A stretch of DNA of 33,283 nucleotides, taken from the IMG/VR virus record IMGVR_UViG_3300044971_004151, positions 1 through 33,283 of that record; one strand, written 5' to 3'. The translations under genes and the position numbers were made by a program. Source of the DNA: a virus. The notes beneath the pieces were generated by a model, which ran no database searches, was not told the origin of the DNA, and was given only the letters and a program-made list of their open reading frames with translations. Of this stretch, positions 5,614 through 13,575 are shown piece by piece; positions within the stretch are counted from its first letter, which is position 1, and each line of letters opens with the position of its first letter.

Positions 5614-6936
5614 TTATTTTATTTTTATTTTCATCCTGGTCCCACTTTCAATTTTTTCACAACTCAATTTAAAACCATGTTCTTCTAATATTGCAACACA
5701 TATGTTCAATCCAAGACCCTTCTCGTCACCAGTGACATCAGCCTTCTTTGAATATTTTGTTAAATGTTTTTCAAATTGTTTTTGTGAGAATCCTCTGCCG
5801 TTGTCCTCAACTATTAAATATTCTTCCTCGTTATATATTTTAACCTTTTTAGATTCGCTATCGTTATATGACAAGCCATTCTTAATTAAGTTCTCAACCG
5901 CGTTACAGAATAAAGTCTCATTTACTTCCAGGTCACCCAAGTTAGCTATCTCAACCTGTGAACTATATGAATTTGGTGATACGTATTTCCAAATCAAATC
6001 TTTAGCGTTAACCACAGATTTATTTAATACAACATTTTGTTTAACAAGATTAGTGAATTCATATACACTCTTATAAACTCTCTGGGTATGACTCAATCCC
6101 TCTTTAACCATCTTAAGTGCCCCTTCGATCTTTAATCTTTGGATGTCCTCAGCGGTTAATCTTTTTTCTAATGAACTAATACCCCTTGGCATATATGTGT
6201 TGATACCTGAGTGCATGTCATGCCGAATGATTCTTGCCGCATGCTCCAAATAGCTGTTCTTCTTAGCAATATCATTAATCTGTTGTTCAATTTCAACATC
6301 TTGTACATTTATTCTTTTTCTCTGTAAAACAACAGCTAACATTAAACCGAACAAAACTAAAACACCTAAAGAGCTATAGAGATATTTCTTTAAGGTTTCT
6401 CTTTCTTTTTCTAAATCAGTTTTCTCGTGTATTAAGTTTCCATTCTCATCTGTTAAGTCACCAGTCTCCAAAGTTAAACCAATAATATTCTTTTCTTTAC
6501 CTAATGAACCGATTGTATTTTCTTTGGATTTAATAAGTTCTTCATTTCTAACCGCTTGAGCCAATAGTGAATCTCGCTCAGCAGTAAGTTTAGCAAGTTT
6601 ATTATCAATTTGAGCTAATATATTTTTCAAATTTTCTTTAGGTAAATCACTATATGAATTTGGTAAATCTTCCATGAATTTAACATCCTCAGTGATACTT
6701 GCTAAATCCCCCGCTGAAAGTTTAGTGACATCAACAGGTTCTGGCTCTGGTTCTGGAGAAACCCAAGTGGTAATAATTTCTTGTATACTCATAGCAGAAA
6801 CTTGTAAAGTATCCAGATCATCATTTGTCCACGATGTGTCTATCGCATCAACGATAGTATCTTTATAACTAACTTCTTGCGAATATGAACTTGATGTCAC
6901 AAGGATAGCTGAAAGTAAGAGTATCATCTTTTTCAT
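5614..6936 (-). CDS. Exported-sensor histidine kinase
   Basis: 440 residues. A cleavable-looking signal peptide (1-20) is followed by a periplasmic region with a PEPEPEP hinge (61-67) and a coiled coil (about 100-185). One membrane helix lies at 187-205, then a linker. The kinase core has an atypical H-box, RHDMHSGINTYMPRG (phospho-His candidate H239), an N-box VENLIKNGLSYN, a G1 box DNGRG and a G2 box GLGLN. The core is closely similar to the kinase encoded at 7535-9124, so they are sister genes with different sensors. It overlaps the upstream gene by four bases and precedes the receiver. It probably senses an envelope state and phosphorylates the receiver. Confidence 0.93.
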   Translation of the reverse strand: MKKMILLLSAILVTSSSYSQEVSYKDTIVDAIDTSWTNDDLDTLQVSAMSIQEIITTWVSPEPEPEPVDVTKLSAGDLASITEDVKFMEDLPNSYSDLPKENLKNILAQIDNKLAKLTAERDSLLAQAVRNEELIKSKENTIGSLGKEKNIIGLTLETGDLTDENGNLIHEKTDLEKERETLKKYLYSSLGVLVLFGLMLAVVLQRKRINVQDVEIEQQINDIAKKNSYLEHAARIIRHDMHSGINTYMPRGISSLEKRLTAEDIQRLKIEGALKMVKEGLSHTQRVYKSVYEFTNLVKQNVVLNKSVVNAKDLIWKYVSPNSYSSQVEIANLGDLEVNETLFCNAVENLIKNGLSYNDSESKKVKIYNEEEYLIVEDNGRGFSQKQFEKHLTKYSKKADVTGDEKGLGLNICVAILEEHGFKLSCEKIESGTRMKIKIK

Positions 6937-7538
6937 TTCTTTAATAAGTTTTTATTTTTCCAAATCCTTTGTTCATATAATCTAAGCTCTTTTTCAAAAT
7001 CTTTAAATTGAATACCTTTAAAATAGTCAACAGCGGGGTAATATTCTTGATTATATTGTTTTTTTAATTCATTCCAATATTCATATTCCTTTGGAGTCAT
7101 TCTAATCAATTGAATTGTTTCTCCATAATCAATGCTGGTCATGTTGTAATCGTCTAGGTTTATGAAGTAGATGGAATTGTAAGGTGGGATTGTGTATACC
7201 AAACTTGGTCCAGCCGCCAACTCAAATAATATAAGATTAATTTCATCCGCCCATTTGTAAGTTGTGTCAGCAACATATTGAATACTATCAACCGTACCGT
7301 TAAGTTTAGTTACCGCGTTAGTTAAACTGTCAATCTTTTTATTTTGTGCCAGTATTTTTTTATTCTGTTCTCTTATAATTTTTCTTTGAGTATCGATTAC
7401 CTTATTAACATCTAAAGATTGCTTGATAGTTAAAATAACAACAGAGTCACCCTTATAGATTGTTTGAATTGGGTATTTTAACTGTCCCGTAGTAACAGCG
7501 GAAATCATTAAAAAGATTAAGGTTATTAGTGTTTTCAT
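6933..7538 (-). CDS. Secreted coiled-coil protein between the two kinases
   Basis: 201 residues. Signal peptide MKTLITLIFLMISAVTTGQ, then a short segment YKGDSVVILTIKQ, a coiled coil (about 45-85, with REQNKKILAQNKK) and a C-terminal region rich in Tyr, Lys and Glu. No lipobox and no later membrane helix. It overlaps both kinase genes by four bases, so it is co-translated with them. Its exported coil parallels the periplasmic coil of the 5614-6936 kinase, and a ligand or co-sensor role is plausible. The signal-plus-coil plan also resembles spanins; I cannot separate the two from sequence. Confidence 0.8.
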   Translation of the reverse strand: MKTLITLIFLMISAVTTGQLKYPIQTIYKGDSVVILTIKQSLDVNKVIDTQRKIIREQNKKILAQNKKIDSLTNAVTKLNGTVDSIQYVADTTYKWADEINLILFELAAGPSLVYTIPPYNSIYFINLDDYNMTSIDYGETIQLIRMTPKEYEYWNELKKQYNQEYYPAVDYFKGIQFKDFEKELRLYEQRIWKNKNLLKK

Positions 7539-9124
7539 TTGAATTTAATTTTCATTTTAGTTCCTATTTCGTTTTTCTCACACGTAATTTGAAACTTATG
7601 TTCTTCCAAAATTGCCACACAAATATTTAATCCTAAACCAGTCCCTGATTCTTTCTGACCCTCTTTTCTTGTGTAAGGCTTAGATAAATGATTGAAATCA
7701 TCCTGGGTAATTCCTCTACCGTTATCCTGTATATAGATTGTGTTTTCGTCTGAATAGAGCTTAACGAATTTTGAATCCGAATCGTTATATTTTAAACCAT
7801 TTCTGATCAGGTTGTCTAGTGCAGTACAGAACAGAGGCTCGTTTACTTCTATGATTGGTAGAGTGTCGTCTAGTATAACCTGACTAATGTAAGCTGTAGA
7901 TGACAGATAATCATGCAGTATGTACTTAATGCTGCATTCAGCTTTATTCAGAACAACATCCTTTTTAACCAGATTGGTGAACTCGTAAACACCTTTATAA
8001 ACTTTCTGAGAATGTTTAAGACCCTCCTTAATCATTTTAAGTGGGGCTTCGATTTTAAGATTAGTAATATCCTCTTGTGTCAATCTCCTTTCCAATGAGT
8101 TAACACCTCTTGGCATATAAGTGTTAATCCCGGAATGCATATCATGTCTTAGTATTTTAGCGGCGTGTTCTAAATAGGTGTTTTTCTTTTCAATCTCCTT
8201 TTTTTGTTCGTAAGATTGGGTGACGTCTGTAGCAATTTTCATAACACGATAAATCTTGCCGTCAGTGCCAATAATAGGATTGTAAGTGGCTTGTAAATAA
8301 ACTAAAGACCCATCTTTTTTAACTCTAGAGATCTCACCAGAAAATAACATTCCCGCCCTTAATTTTTCCCAAAAGAGGGAATAGTCTTCACTTTTTTCAT
8401 ATTCAGCATCTATAAAAATTCTATGATGCTTTCCAACTACCTCATCCTGTGAGAAATATCCCATAGTTTCTAAAAACAAATTGTTAGCAAAAATAATGTT
8501 TCCGTCTAAATCAAACTCAATAACAGCATTGGATTTGTTGATAGCATTCATTCTATTACGAATTTCTGCTTCTTTTTTCTTAAGCTCCGTGATGTCTTGC
8601 CTGATAGATGAAAAACCATCTAATCTCCCATCAGTTCCAAATCTTGCCCTGATGTATGTGTCAACGTAATATAAACTGCCATCTTTGGCTTTATTAGTTA
8701 CCACGTCATTCCATATCTCACCCTTCATAACCGTCTCATACATCTTACCCCAATATCCATCAGCTTGTGTTCCAGAATTAACTATTGAGTGGTCCTTCCC
8801 GATTACTTCTTCAAGCTTCCAACCTGATACTTGTTCAAACTTATCATTAACATAAGTTATTTTACCTTTCCTATCTGTAATCGATACGATTGCCGCCTTA
8901 TTAATAAATTTATCTGTCTCGTCAAGTCTTTTAGTTTGGCTTTCCCTTACCTCTCTGATTATTAAGTAAAAGAGGGGTACGAAAAGAAGAAAGCAGGAGT
9001 ATTCTATCCCTCTTGTTAATCTTGTTGACTCTGTAATCTCGAATAAAACTGCTGTTTTAATAATAAAAAAAACAGACATGATTAATGAGCTGAGAAATAA
9101 ATATACTTTTGTTTTTTTATTCAT
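7535..9124 (-). CDS. Membrane PAS-PAS histidine kinase
   Basis: 529 residues. Two membrane helices (about 7-30 and 42-60), then two PAS domains (about 66-180 and 185-305; each ends with the D[IV]T motif, RQDITELKKK and ATDVTQ). The kinase core has H-box RHDMHSGINTYMPRG (H327), N-box LDNLIRNGLKYN (N438), G1 DNGRG (from 467) and G2 GTGLGLN. All catalytic boxes appear intact. PAS domains commonly sense redox state, oxygen or small molecules. It is the first gene of the operon; upstream on its strand TATATAAT precedes the ATG by a few bases. The core nearly duplicates that of the second kinase. Confidence 0.95.
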   Translation of the reverse strand: MNKKTKVYLFLSSLIMSVFFIIKTAVLFEITESTRLTRGIEYSCFLLFVPLFYLIIREVRESQTKRLDETDKFINKAAIVSITDRKGKITYVNDKFEQVSGWKLEEVIGKDHSIVNSGTQADGYWGKMYETVMKGEIWNDVVTNKAKDGSLYYVDTYIRARFGTDGRLDGFSSIRQDITELKKKEAEIRNRMNAINKSNAVIEFDLDGNIIFANNLFLETMGYFSQDEVVGKHHRIFIDAEYEKSEDYSLFWEKLRAGMLFSGEISRVKKDGSLVYLQATYNPIIGTDGKIYRVMKIATDVTQSYEQKKEIEKKNTYLEHAAKILRHDMHSGINTYMPRGVNSLERRLTQEDITNLKIEAPLKMIKEGLKHSQKVYKGVYEFTNLVKKDVVLNKAECSIKYILHDYLSSTAYISQVILDDTLPIIEVNEPLFCTALDNLIRNGLKYNDSDSKFVKLYSDENTIYIQDNGRGITQDDFNHLSKPYTRKEGQKESGTGLGLNICVAILEEHKFQITCEKNEIGTKMKIKFK

Positions 9125-9165
9125 TGGATTATATATTCGAATCTTTTAAAATACGGGTCCCCTAA

Positions 9166-9195
9166 TAAAAAAGGACCCGTAAGGATCCTTTTTAT
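9166..9195 (-). terminator. Terminator after the LFEDF protein gene
   Basis: On the minus strand AAAGGATCC and GGGTCCTTT pair around TTAC, with a T run after it. A competing stem (ACGGGTCC with GGACCCGT, 9153-9180) overlaps it. It isolates the signalling operon promoter from the upstream gene. Confidence 0.75.
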
Positions 9196-9214
9196 CTGAG
9201 TTGGGTGGATTTTT

Positions 9215-10036
9215 TTATTCTCCTTTGGAGTACATCATATCACTAAGGATTCCCTTACTTTTTAGATATTCCATATATGCGTTTTTGATCATTTCTTGAT
9301 CCTGATTGATCTCAGATGCTATTTTAGAAATTGCAGTTTTTTGTGCTTTTTTAATATCTGAAAATATAGGTGATGCAGATCTTAAAGAATTTATTAAAGT
9401 GAACACCTTCATACCAGTTTTAAGTTCCGATTCTTTTTTAGATTTCCTTTGCTCGGCCGCTCTGTCCAATACATCCATAGCCTTGTCTCTATTCTGAGTG
9501 AAAGAAGGATCCTGTATTGCATTCGCTGCTATACCGGCTAGTTCTGATGGACTTTTACCTTGGAATCTATTGAAAGCTTTTATTAGCTTAGGGTAAATAG
9601 CTTCGCTCGAATCGTCAGTTATTCCATTTAGAAGATTTACGAATTTTTTAGTCGTTCTTATAGCTGTCGTAAAAGAATCTAATCCTATAGCATCAGAGAA
9701 AGCTGGCAGAGTGATTTTGAAAGCTCCTGATGCTCTATCGTTCATACCAAATTGGTCTATGCCTGGTATCATAACGATGTATTTAGTAGTTTCTCCTTCC
9801 GCCTTACCCAAAGCTCTCAGGTATATTGCAGCCAATTGCTCAGGCGTAAGAATTTGGAAATCCCTAGCAAAAGCTGCTTTTTCTCCTGAAGTTAATTCCA
9901 CTTGCAAATCCTCCTCTGAATCAGCGGAGCTTAAATCGGATTCGTATAAAAAACCCTGGATCATTTCCTCATAAACTTTATTCACTAAAAGTTCTATAGA
10001 GAAATCTTCAAAAAGTTTAATTTTTCTATTTTTCAT
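9215..10036 (-). CDS. Protein of unknown function with capsid-targeting-like N terminus
   Basis: 273 residues, family not recognised. The N terminus MKNRKIKLFEDFSIELL carries the FEDFxxE pattern shared with the protein at 112-429 and resembling the T4 capsid-targeting leader. The rest is soluble and mostly helical: an acidic stretch (30-50, SSADSEEDLQVE), a central region with EQLAAIYLRALGKAEGE and a basic region near 195-205. No membrane segment. It has its own terminator and a promoter-like TATATAA seven bases before the ATG. Divergent from the homing endonuclease. A virion or prohead protein is one possibility. Confidence 0.8.
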   Translation of the reverse strand: MKNRKIKLFEDFSIELLVNKVYEEMIQGFLYESDLSSADSEEDLQVELTSGEKAAFARDFQILTPEQLAAIYLRALGKAEGETTKYIVMIPGIDQFGMNDRASGAFKITLPAFSDAIGLDSFTTAIRTTKKFVNLLNGITDDSSEAIYPKLIKAFNRFQGKSPSELAGIAANAIQDPSFTQNRDKAMDVLDRAAEQRKSKKESELKTGMKVFTLINSLRSASPIFSDIKKAQKTAISKIASEINQDQEMIKNAYMEYLKSKGILSDMMYSKGE

Positions 10037-10126
10037 GATTTATATATCCGATCAATTAATGAAAAATTATCTGAGATGTGTGTAAAAATAGTATTTTTCT
10101 GTTTAGCGGGAGAGGATATATACAGT

Positions 10127-10930
10127 ATGTATTACGCTTATGAACACTACAAAAAAGACACTGATCAGATCTTTTATGTTGGGATAGGAAAAATAGATGA
10201 GGACAAATATCAAAGAGCATACTCCCTCGCGAAAAGAAACCCACATTGGCACGCCACTGCCAAAAAATATGGATTTGATTACAAAATAGTTTTCGAATCC
10301 GAATCAAGGGAAGAGGTTTGCAACAAAGAAATCGATCTGATTTTAAAATATGGAAGGAAGGATCTTGGAACAGGCCCACTAGTTAATAAAACAACCGGAG
10401 GAGAGAAGACGTTTAAAATGTCAAAGGATTCGATATTAAAAATTTTAGAAACGAAAAGAAAAAATGGGTCAATGGAGATAATTTCACAAAGAGCGAGAGA
10501 AAGAATGTTAACTAATAATCCATGGAAGGGTAAAACTCATGATGGGTTCAACAAAAAGGAGGTTTATCAATACGAAGCATCGACTGGTGTTTTTGTTGAA
10601 AAATATAAATCTATAAAAAGTGCTACAAGTGCAATGGGATTTTCGTCTGATAAGGTCATCGGCAAATGTTTAAGAGGTGAGAATCAAACCGGAGGTGGAT
10701 ATATCTGGTACTACGAATACCAAGGCGAAAAAGTTGATCGAATAAGAAGAGGAATAGCTAAGTATCAGCTCCAGCCAGTTATTGAAGTCGATCAATATGG
10801 GAATATTATTAATGAATGGGAATGTATTTCGGATGCAGCTCTAGCAGCTGGTGTTACGCCCTCCGCGACGAGCCAAGCAATCCGTAAAAATGTACTTTGC
10901 AAGGGAAGAAAATTCAAAATAAAAGCCTAG
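10127..10930 (+). CDS. GIY-YIG homing endonuclease with NUMOD repeats
   Basis: 267 residues from the ATG at 10127, where the family begins (MYYAYEHY, then IFYVGIGK); an ATG at 10076 would add 17 residues with no family match. The N-terminal nuclease half has the modified GIY-YIG pair, a Arg-containing helix (RNPHWHATAKKYG) and the metal-site Glu in CNKEIDLILKYG. The C-terminal half holds DNA-binding NUMOD modules: VYQYEASTGVFVEKYKSIKS and a second one from about residue 220. These are free-standing selfish nucleases that cut phage DNA lacking them. The stop codon lies inside a bidirectional terminator. TATATA just upstream suggests its own promoter. Confidence 0.88.
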   Translation: MYYAYEHYKKDTDQIFYVGIGKIDEDKYQRAYSLAKRNPHWHATAKKYGFDYKIVFESESREEVCNKEIDLILKYGRKDLGTGPLVNKTTGGEKTFKMSKDSILKILETKRKNGSMEIISQRARERMLTNNPWKGKTHDGFNKKEVYQYEASTGVFVEKYKSIKSATSAMGFSSDKVIGKCLRGENQTGGGYIWYYEYQGEKVDRIRRGIAKYQLQPVIEVDQYGNIINEWECISDAALAAGVTPSATSQAIRKNVLCKGRKFKIKA

Positions 10931-10950
10931 AGTTTTAATTCTAGGCTTTT
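10921..10950. terminator. Bidirectional terminator between convergent genes
   Basis: AAAAGCCTAGA (10921-10931) and TCTAGGCTTTT (10940-10950) are perfect 11-base inverted arms with an 8-base loop, flanked by A and T runs on both sides. It serves the homing endonuclease gene (+) and the endolysin gene (-). Confidence 0.9.
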
Positions 10951-10976
10951 ATTTATGTTTAATTTATAATTCTGAA

Positions 10977-11813
10977 TTACTTGAGCAAGTTATAAAACTT
11001 AGATGTTTTTTCAATTCTATCAGGTAGTCCATGTGTGCCACCATTTACTCTTTTGGTAACGGAAGTAATCGATGCTGCATCTACCCCCTTGTCGCACAAA
11101 GCCCAAAGATTGTTCTTTGAAAAAAACCATGCTGCTGACATGAGAGAATATTTAGTTGCAACTAGATCCGGGTTTGCCACGACATCGTCTTCAACTAATT
11201 TATCGAAAGCTTCGTAATTGCTTTTGCCAGTCAGCTGGATCGCCCCCCTCCCCTTATAGCGATAGCCGTCTCCTGAAGCCTCGTCACCATTACCCATTCT
11301 TGAGGAATAAACTCTATTCGCAATTTTTTCGGGCTGTTTGGCGTAGGATTCACTAAGATTACCCGGGAAATATTTTCCGAATATTTTCTTAAGGCCATCA
11401 GCTGAGTAGTTCAAATTTTCTTGTAAAATCTTGAAGTTTCCCGATTCGTGTGCACATTGACCTAATATGTGGGCCAATCTAAGTGTGTTTGTAATTCCAA
11501 ATTTCTTAGCCGTGTCTGGAATTTGAGCAATTACAGCGTCAGGAACATGACCTTTTAAAGCTGCCAATTTAAAATCGCTTGCAGGAACTCCCACCACAGG
11601 AGCAGATTCCGCTACAGCATTTTCAATAGGGGCTATCCCTAATTTTTGAAATGTAGCAGCTCCTGCTATACCGTCAGCAGCCAATCCCATTTTAGCTTGC
11701 CATTCTTTAAGGACTTTCTCAGTGCCTGGACCGAAATTACCATCCGCGGTAATTCCCAATGCGGTCTGAAGTTTAACAACCTCAGGACCTTTAGAACCTA
11801 GTTTAAGTAACAT
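10977..11813 (-). CDS. Endolysin: peptidoglycan-binding domain plus GH19 glycosidase
   Basis: 278 residues. Residues 1-60 are a PG_binding_1 domain (GSKGPEVVKLQTALGI, with the DGNFGPGTEKVL and DGIAGAATFQKLGI repeats). A linker leads to a chitinase class I/GH19 domain (about 85-278). The catalytic Glu is likely E123 in AHESGNF, with a second acid at E178 in GNGDEASGDGYRYKGRG; the family motif KGRGAIQLTGKSNYE follows. GH19 endolysins cut the glycan backbone of peptidoglycan. There is no signal peptide, so release needs a holin; the nearest candidates are the membrane proteins at 3920-5174 or 14155-14541. Confidence 0.95.
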   Translation of the reverse strand: MLLKLGSKGPEVVKLQTALGITADGNFGPGTEKVLKEWQAKMGLAADGIAGAATFQKLGIAPIENAVAESAPVVGVPASDFKLAALKGHVPDAVIAQIPDTAKKFGITNTLRLAHILGQCAHESGNFKILQENLNYSADGLKKIFGKYFPGNLSESYAKQPEKIANRVYSSRMGNGDEASGDGYRYKGRGAIQLTGKSNYEAFDKLVEDDVVANPDLVATKYSLMSAAWFFSKNNLWALCDKGVDAASITSVTKRVNGGTHGLPDRIEKTSKFYNLLK

Positions 11814-11878
11814 AATATTAATTTTTTCTTTATTTATCTCTAAAGTTCTTTTTTACTACGGAATCTTTTCTTATTTTT

Positions 11879-11893
11879 GTATAAAATCAATAC
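11879..11893 (+). promoter_or_regulatory. Candidate promoter element GTAT...ATAC
   Basis: GTATAAAATCAATAC ends two bases before the ATG at 11896 and contains TATAAA as a possible -10. A T-rich tract lies upstream. If used, the transcript would have almost no leader. Confidence 0.4.
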
Positions 11894-11895
11894 TT

Positions 11896-12327
11896 ATGAA
11901 CTCAATTGGAAGAAAAAGATTATTTTTCAAATGGTTAAAATACTGGAGAAACCTCAAGAGATCCGCAATAGGATATCAGTTAGAAACAACTGATGAGGAC
12001 AGGATCATGATCAAGGCCGTTAAGATAATGGTCAAGAGAAAGGATATAAGGATCTTCTATTCCCCACTCTCCCATTCGGTCTATATGCAAACTCCGGATC
12101 ACAAGTATACAATAATATTTAACGAATACGAGATCAGGATTGCTAATCACAAATTATTTCTGTCCACTAAAATAGCCCCTAAGATAGGCGACCAGCTTAT
12201 GATGCTAGGCAGGGAAAGAATAGAAAAAGAGATGAAATCTGTAGAGGCGGAGGTTAGAAAGAATGAATTTAAGTTCTTACAGGACCTAACAAAATTTTTA
12301 GAAACAGATGAAGAAGACAGCAAATAG
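11896..12327 (+). CDS. Small protein of unknown function with basic N terminus
   Basis: 143 residues, family not recognised. Basic, aromatic-rich start (RKRLFFKWLKYWRNLKRS), a predicted beta-rich middle (about 45-100, with IRIFYSPLSHSVYMQTP) and a helical charged C terminus. No clear membrane helix. Its last 20 bases overlap the methylglyoxal synthase gene in a different frame, so the two are coupled. Confidence 0.75.
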   Translation: MNSIGRKRLFFKWLKYWRNLKRSAIGYQLETTDEDRIMIKAVKIMVKRKDIRIFYSPLSHSVYMQTPDHKYTIIFNEYEIRIANHKLFLSTKIAPKIGDQLMMLGRERIEKEMKSVEAEVRKNEFKFLQDLTKFLETDEEDSK

Positions 12328-12697
12328 TTTTAAGAAAATAGCAATCGTAGCCCACGACGGTAAAAAAGCTCAGATGGTTTCATTTATTATGCATCATTTG
12401 AACTTCTTTGGCAGAGAAGACCTGCTGCTGTATGCAACCGGAACTACTGGTAAGCACGTGGAAGAAGCGGGGGTAAGAGTAAAGAAACTACTATCCGGTC
12501 CACTTGGCGGCGATGCCCAGATAGCACAGATGGTTTCCTTGGGAGAACTGGACCTTGTGATATTCTTTAGAGATCCCTTGGGTATGCACCCGCACGAGCA
12601 GGATGTCCAGATGCTAATGAGACTTTGTGATGTGCACGAGATACCACTAGCAACAAACCCAAGCACTGCTAAACTATTGATACAAAATCTAATTTAA
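12308..12697 (+). CDS. mgsA: Methylglyoxal synthase
   Basis: 129 residues; E. coli MgsA has 152, the shortfall being at the C terminus. Family residues align well: AIVAHDGKK (H16, D17), YATGTTGK (residues 42-49), SGPLGGDAQIAQ with the catalytic Asp at 69, FFRDPL and PHEQDV (H96, D99). The enzyme turns dihydroxyacetone phosphate into methylglyoxal and phosphate in the cytoplasm. In a phage it would drain glycolysis, free phosphate or make a reactive aldehyde; which of these matters is unknown. The start overlaps the previous gene by 20 bases. A weak hairpin and T run follow the stop. Confidence 0.93.
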   Translation: MKKTANSFKKIAIVAHDGKKAQMVSFIMHHLNFFGREDLLLYATGTTGKHVEEAGVRVKKLLSGPLGGDAQIAQMVSLGELDLVIFFRDPLGMHPHEQDVQMLMRLCDVHEIPLATNPSTAKLLIQNLI

Positions 12698-12698
12698 C

Positions 12699-12719
12699 AA
12701 GAACTTTTCGTTCTTTTTT
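12699..12719 (+). terminator. Weak terminator after methylglyoxal synthase
   Basis: AAGAAC (12699-12704), loop TTTTC, GTTCTT (12710-12715), then four T. The stem is short and AT-rich, so read-through is likely. Confidence 0.5.
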
Positions 12720-12730
12720 AGTATAATACT
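12720..12730 (+). promoter_or_regulatory. Palindromic -10 element before the thymidylate-synthase-fold gene
   Basis: AGTATAATACT is a perfect palindrome around one base and contains TATAAT. It ends four bases before the ATG at 12735. Same GTAT...ATAC pattern as at 11879, 16451 and 32348. Confidence 0.45.
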
Positions 12731-12734
12731 CAAG

Positions 12735-13511
12735 ATGAGAGCCTTTCAATACCCTTCAGCAGCAATAAAGGACACTAAAGAGTGTCTCATTAACCATGGA
12801 TATGTCGTAAAGACCGAAAGATGGCAGGGTATACCTTCTCCAGATGATATGTTTGAATTACTAGGACATTCTTTGAGGTTTGTGATTCCAGAAACGGAAG
12901 ATGTACTTATAGAAGAAGTGAGACCAAATCTACCATGGGCGAAAGAGCATTTTGAAGAAAGAGTTAGCGGGCTACCCCTAAATCCGCCACCCTCCCACGT
13001 TAGATGGCCATTTGCCCAGAAGTCAAATGAACAATTCGGGGGAAATGAAAAATTTAGCCACAGCTACCCAGAGAGAATTTGGCCAAAATTTACATCAGAT
13101 AGCTCTAACGAAATAATGGGTGGAATAAGATACGATTACGGGGATTTCAACGATGTAGTGGATCTGATGGAGAGAGAACCTTTTACAAGACAAGCATTTC
13201 TTCCTATTTGGTTTCCCGAGGATACAGGATCTGCTCACGGAGAAAGAGTACCATGTACTATAGGATATCACTTCATTAGAAGAGGCGACCATATGCACAT
13301 AGTTTATTATATTAGATCATGTGATTACATCAGACATTTTCGAGACGATATCTATTTAGCCTGTATGAAATTATATTGGCTTTTAGATAGACTCAAAGAA
13401 AAAGATTATGAAGCATGGAAAGACGTGAAGCCGGGATGGTACACTATGCACATTACTTCTTTACACTGTTTCAATAAGGAGAAGGGTATTTTAAAACAGT
13501 CTAGATTATGA
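12735..13511 (+). CDS. Thymidylate-synthase-fold protein, possible pyrimidine hydroxymethylase
   Basis: 258 residues, similar in size to thymidylate synthase and dCMP hydroxymethylase. The C-terminal half has TS landmarks: nucleophile C174 in RVPCTIGYHF (TS: PPCHYGFQ), phosphate-binding RSCD at 194-197, then HFRDDIYLA where TS has PFNIASY, and MHITSLHCF near the C terminus. The Asn that reads dUMP in TS is replaced by Arg/Asp here. dCMP hydroxymethylases carry Asp at that site, so a changed base or cofactor use is plausible. The N-terminal third is unlike TS. A true ThyA is encoded at 29620, so this copy likely has another job. The link to modified bases is inference. Confidence 0.75.
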   Translation: MRAFQYPSAAIKDTKECLINHGYVVKTERWQGIPSPDDMFELLGHSLRFVIPETEDVLIEEVRPNLPWAKEHFEERVSGLPLNPPPSHVRWPFAQKSNEQFGGNEKFSHSYPERIWPKFTSDSSNEIMGGIRYDYGDFNDVVDLMEREPFTRQAFLPIWFPEDTGSAHGERVPCTIGYHFIRRGDHMHIVYYIRSCDYIRHFRDDIYLACMKLYWLLDRLKEKDYEAWKDVKPGWYTMHITSLHCFNKEKGILKQSRL

Positions 13512-13575
13512 TGGATTCATTAATCATCTAATTGGTATAGTCAATATTTTAGTCAATAAGTAATAATATAAAGTT

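Noticed and set aside
13539-13558. Direct repeat AGTCAATA before the gene at 13576, considered as an operator or CRISPR-like unit
   Set aside because: Only two short copies with a four-base gap in AT-rich DNA; no array and no other copy noticed.
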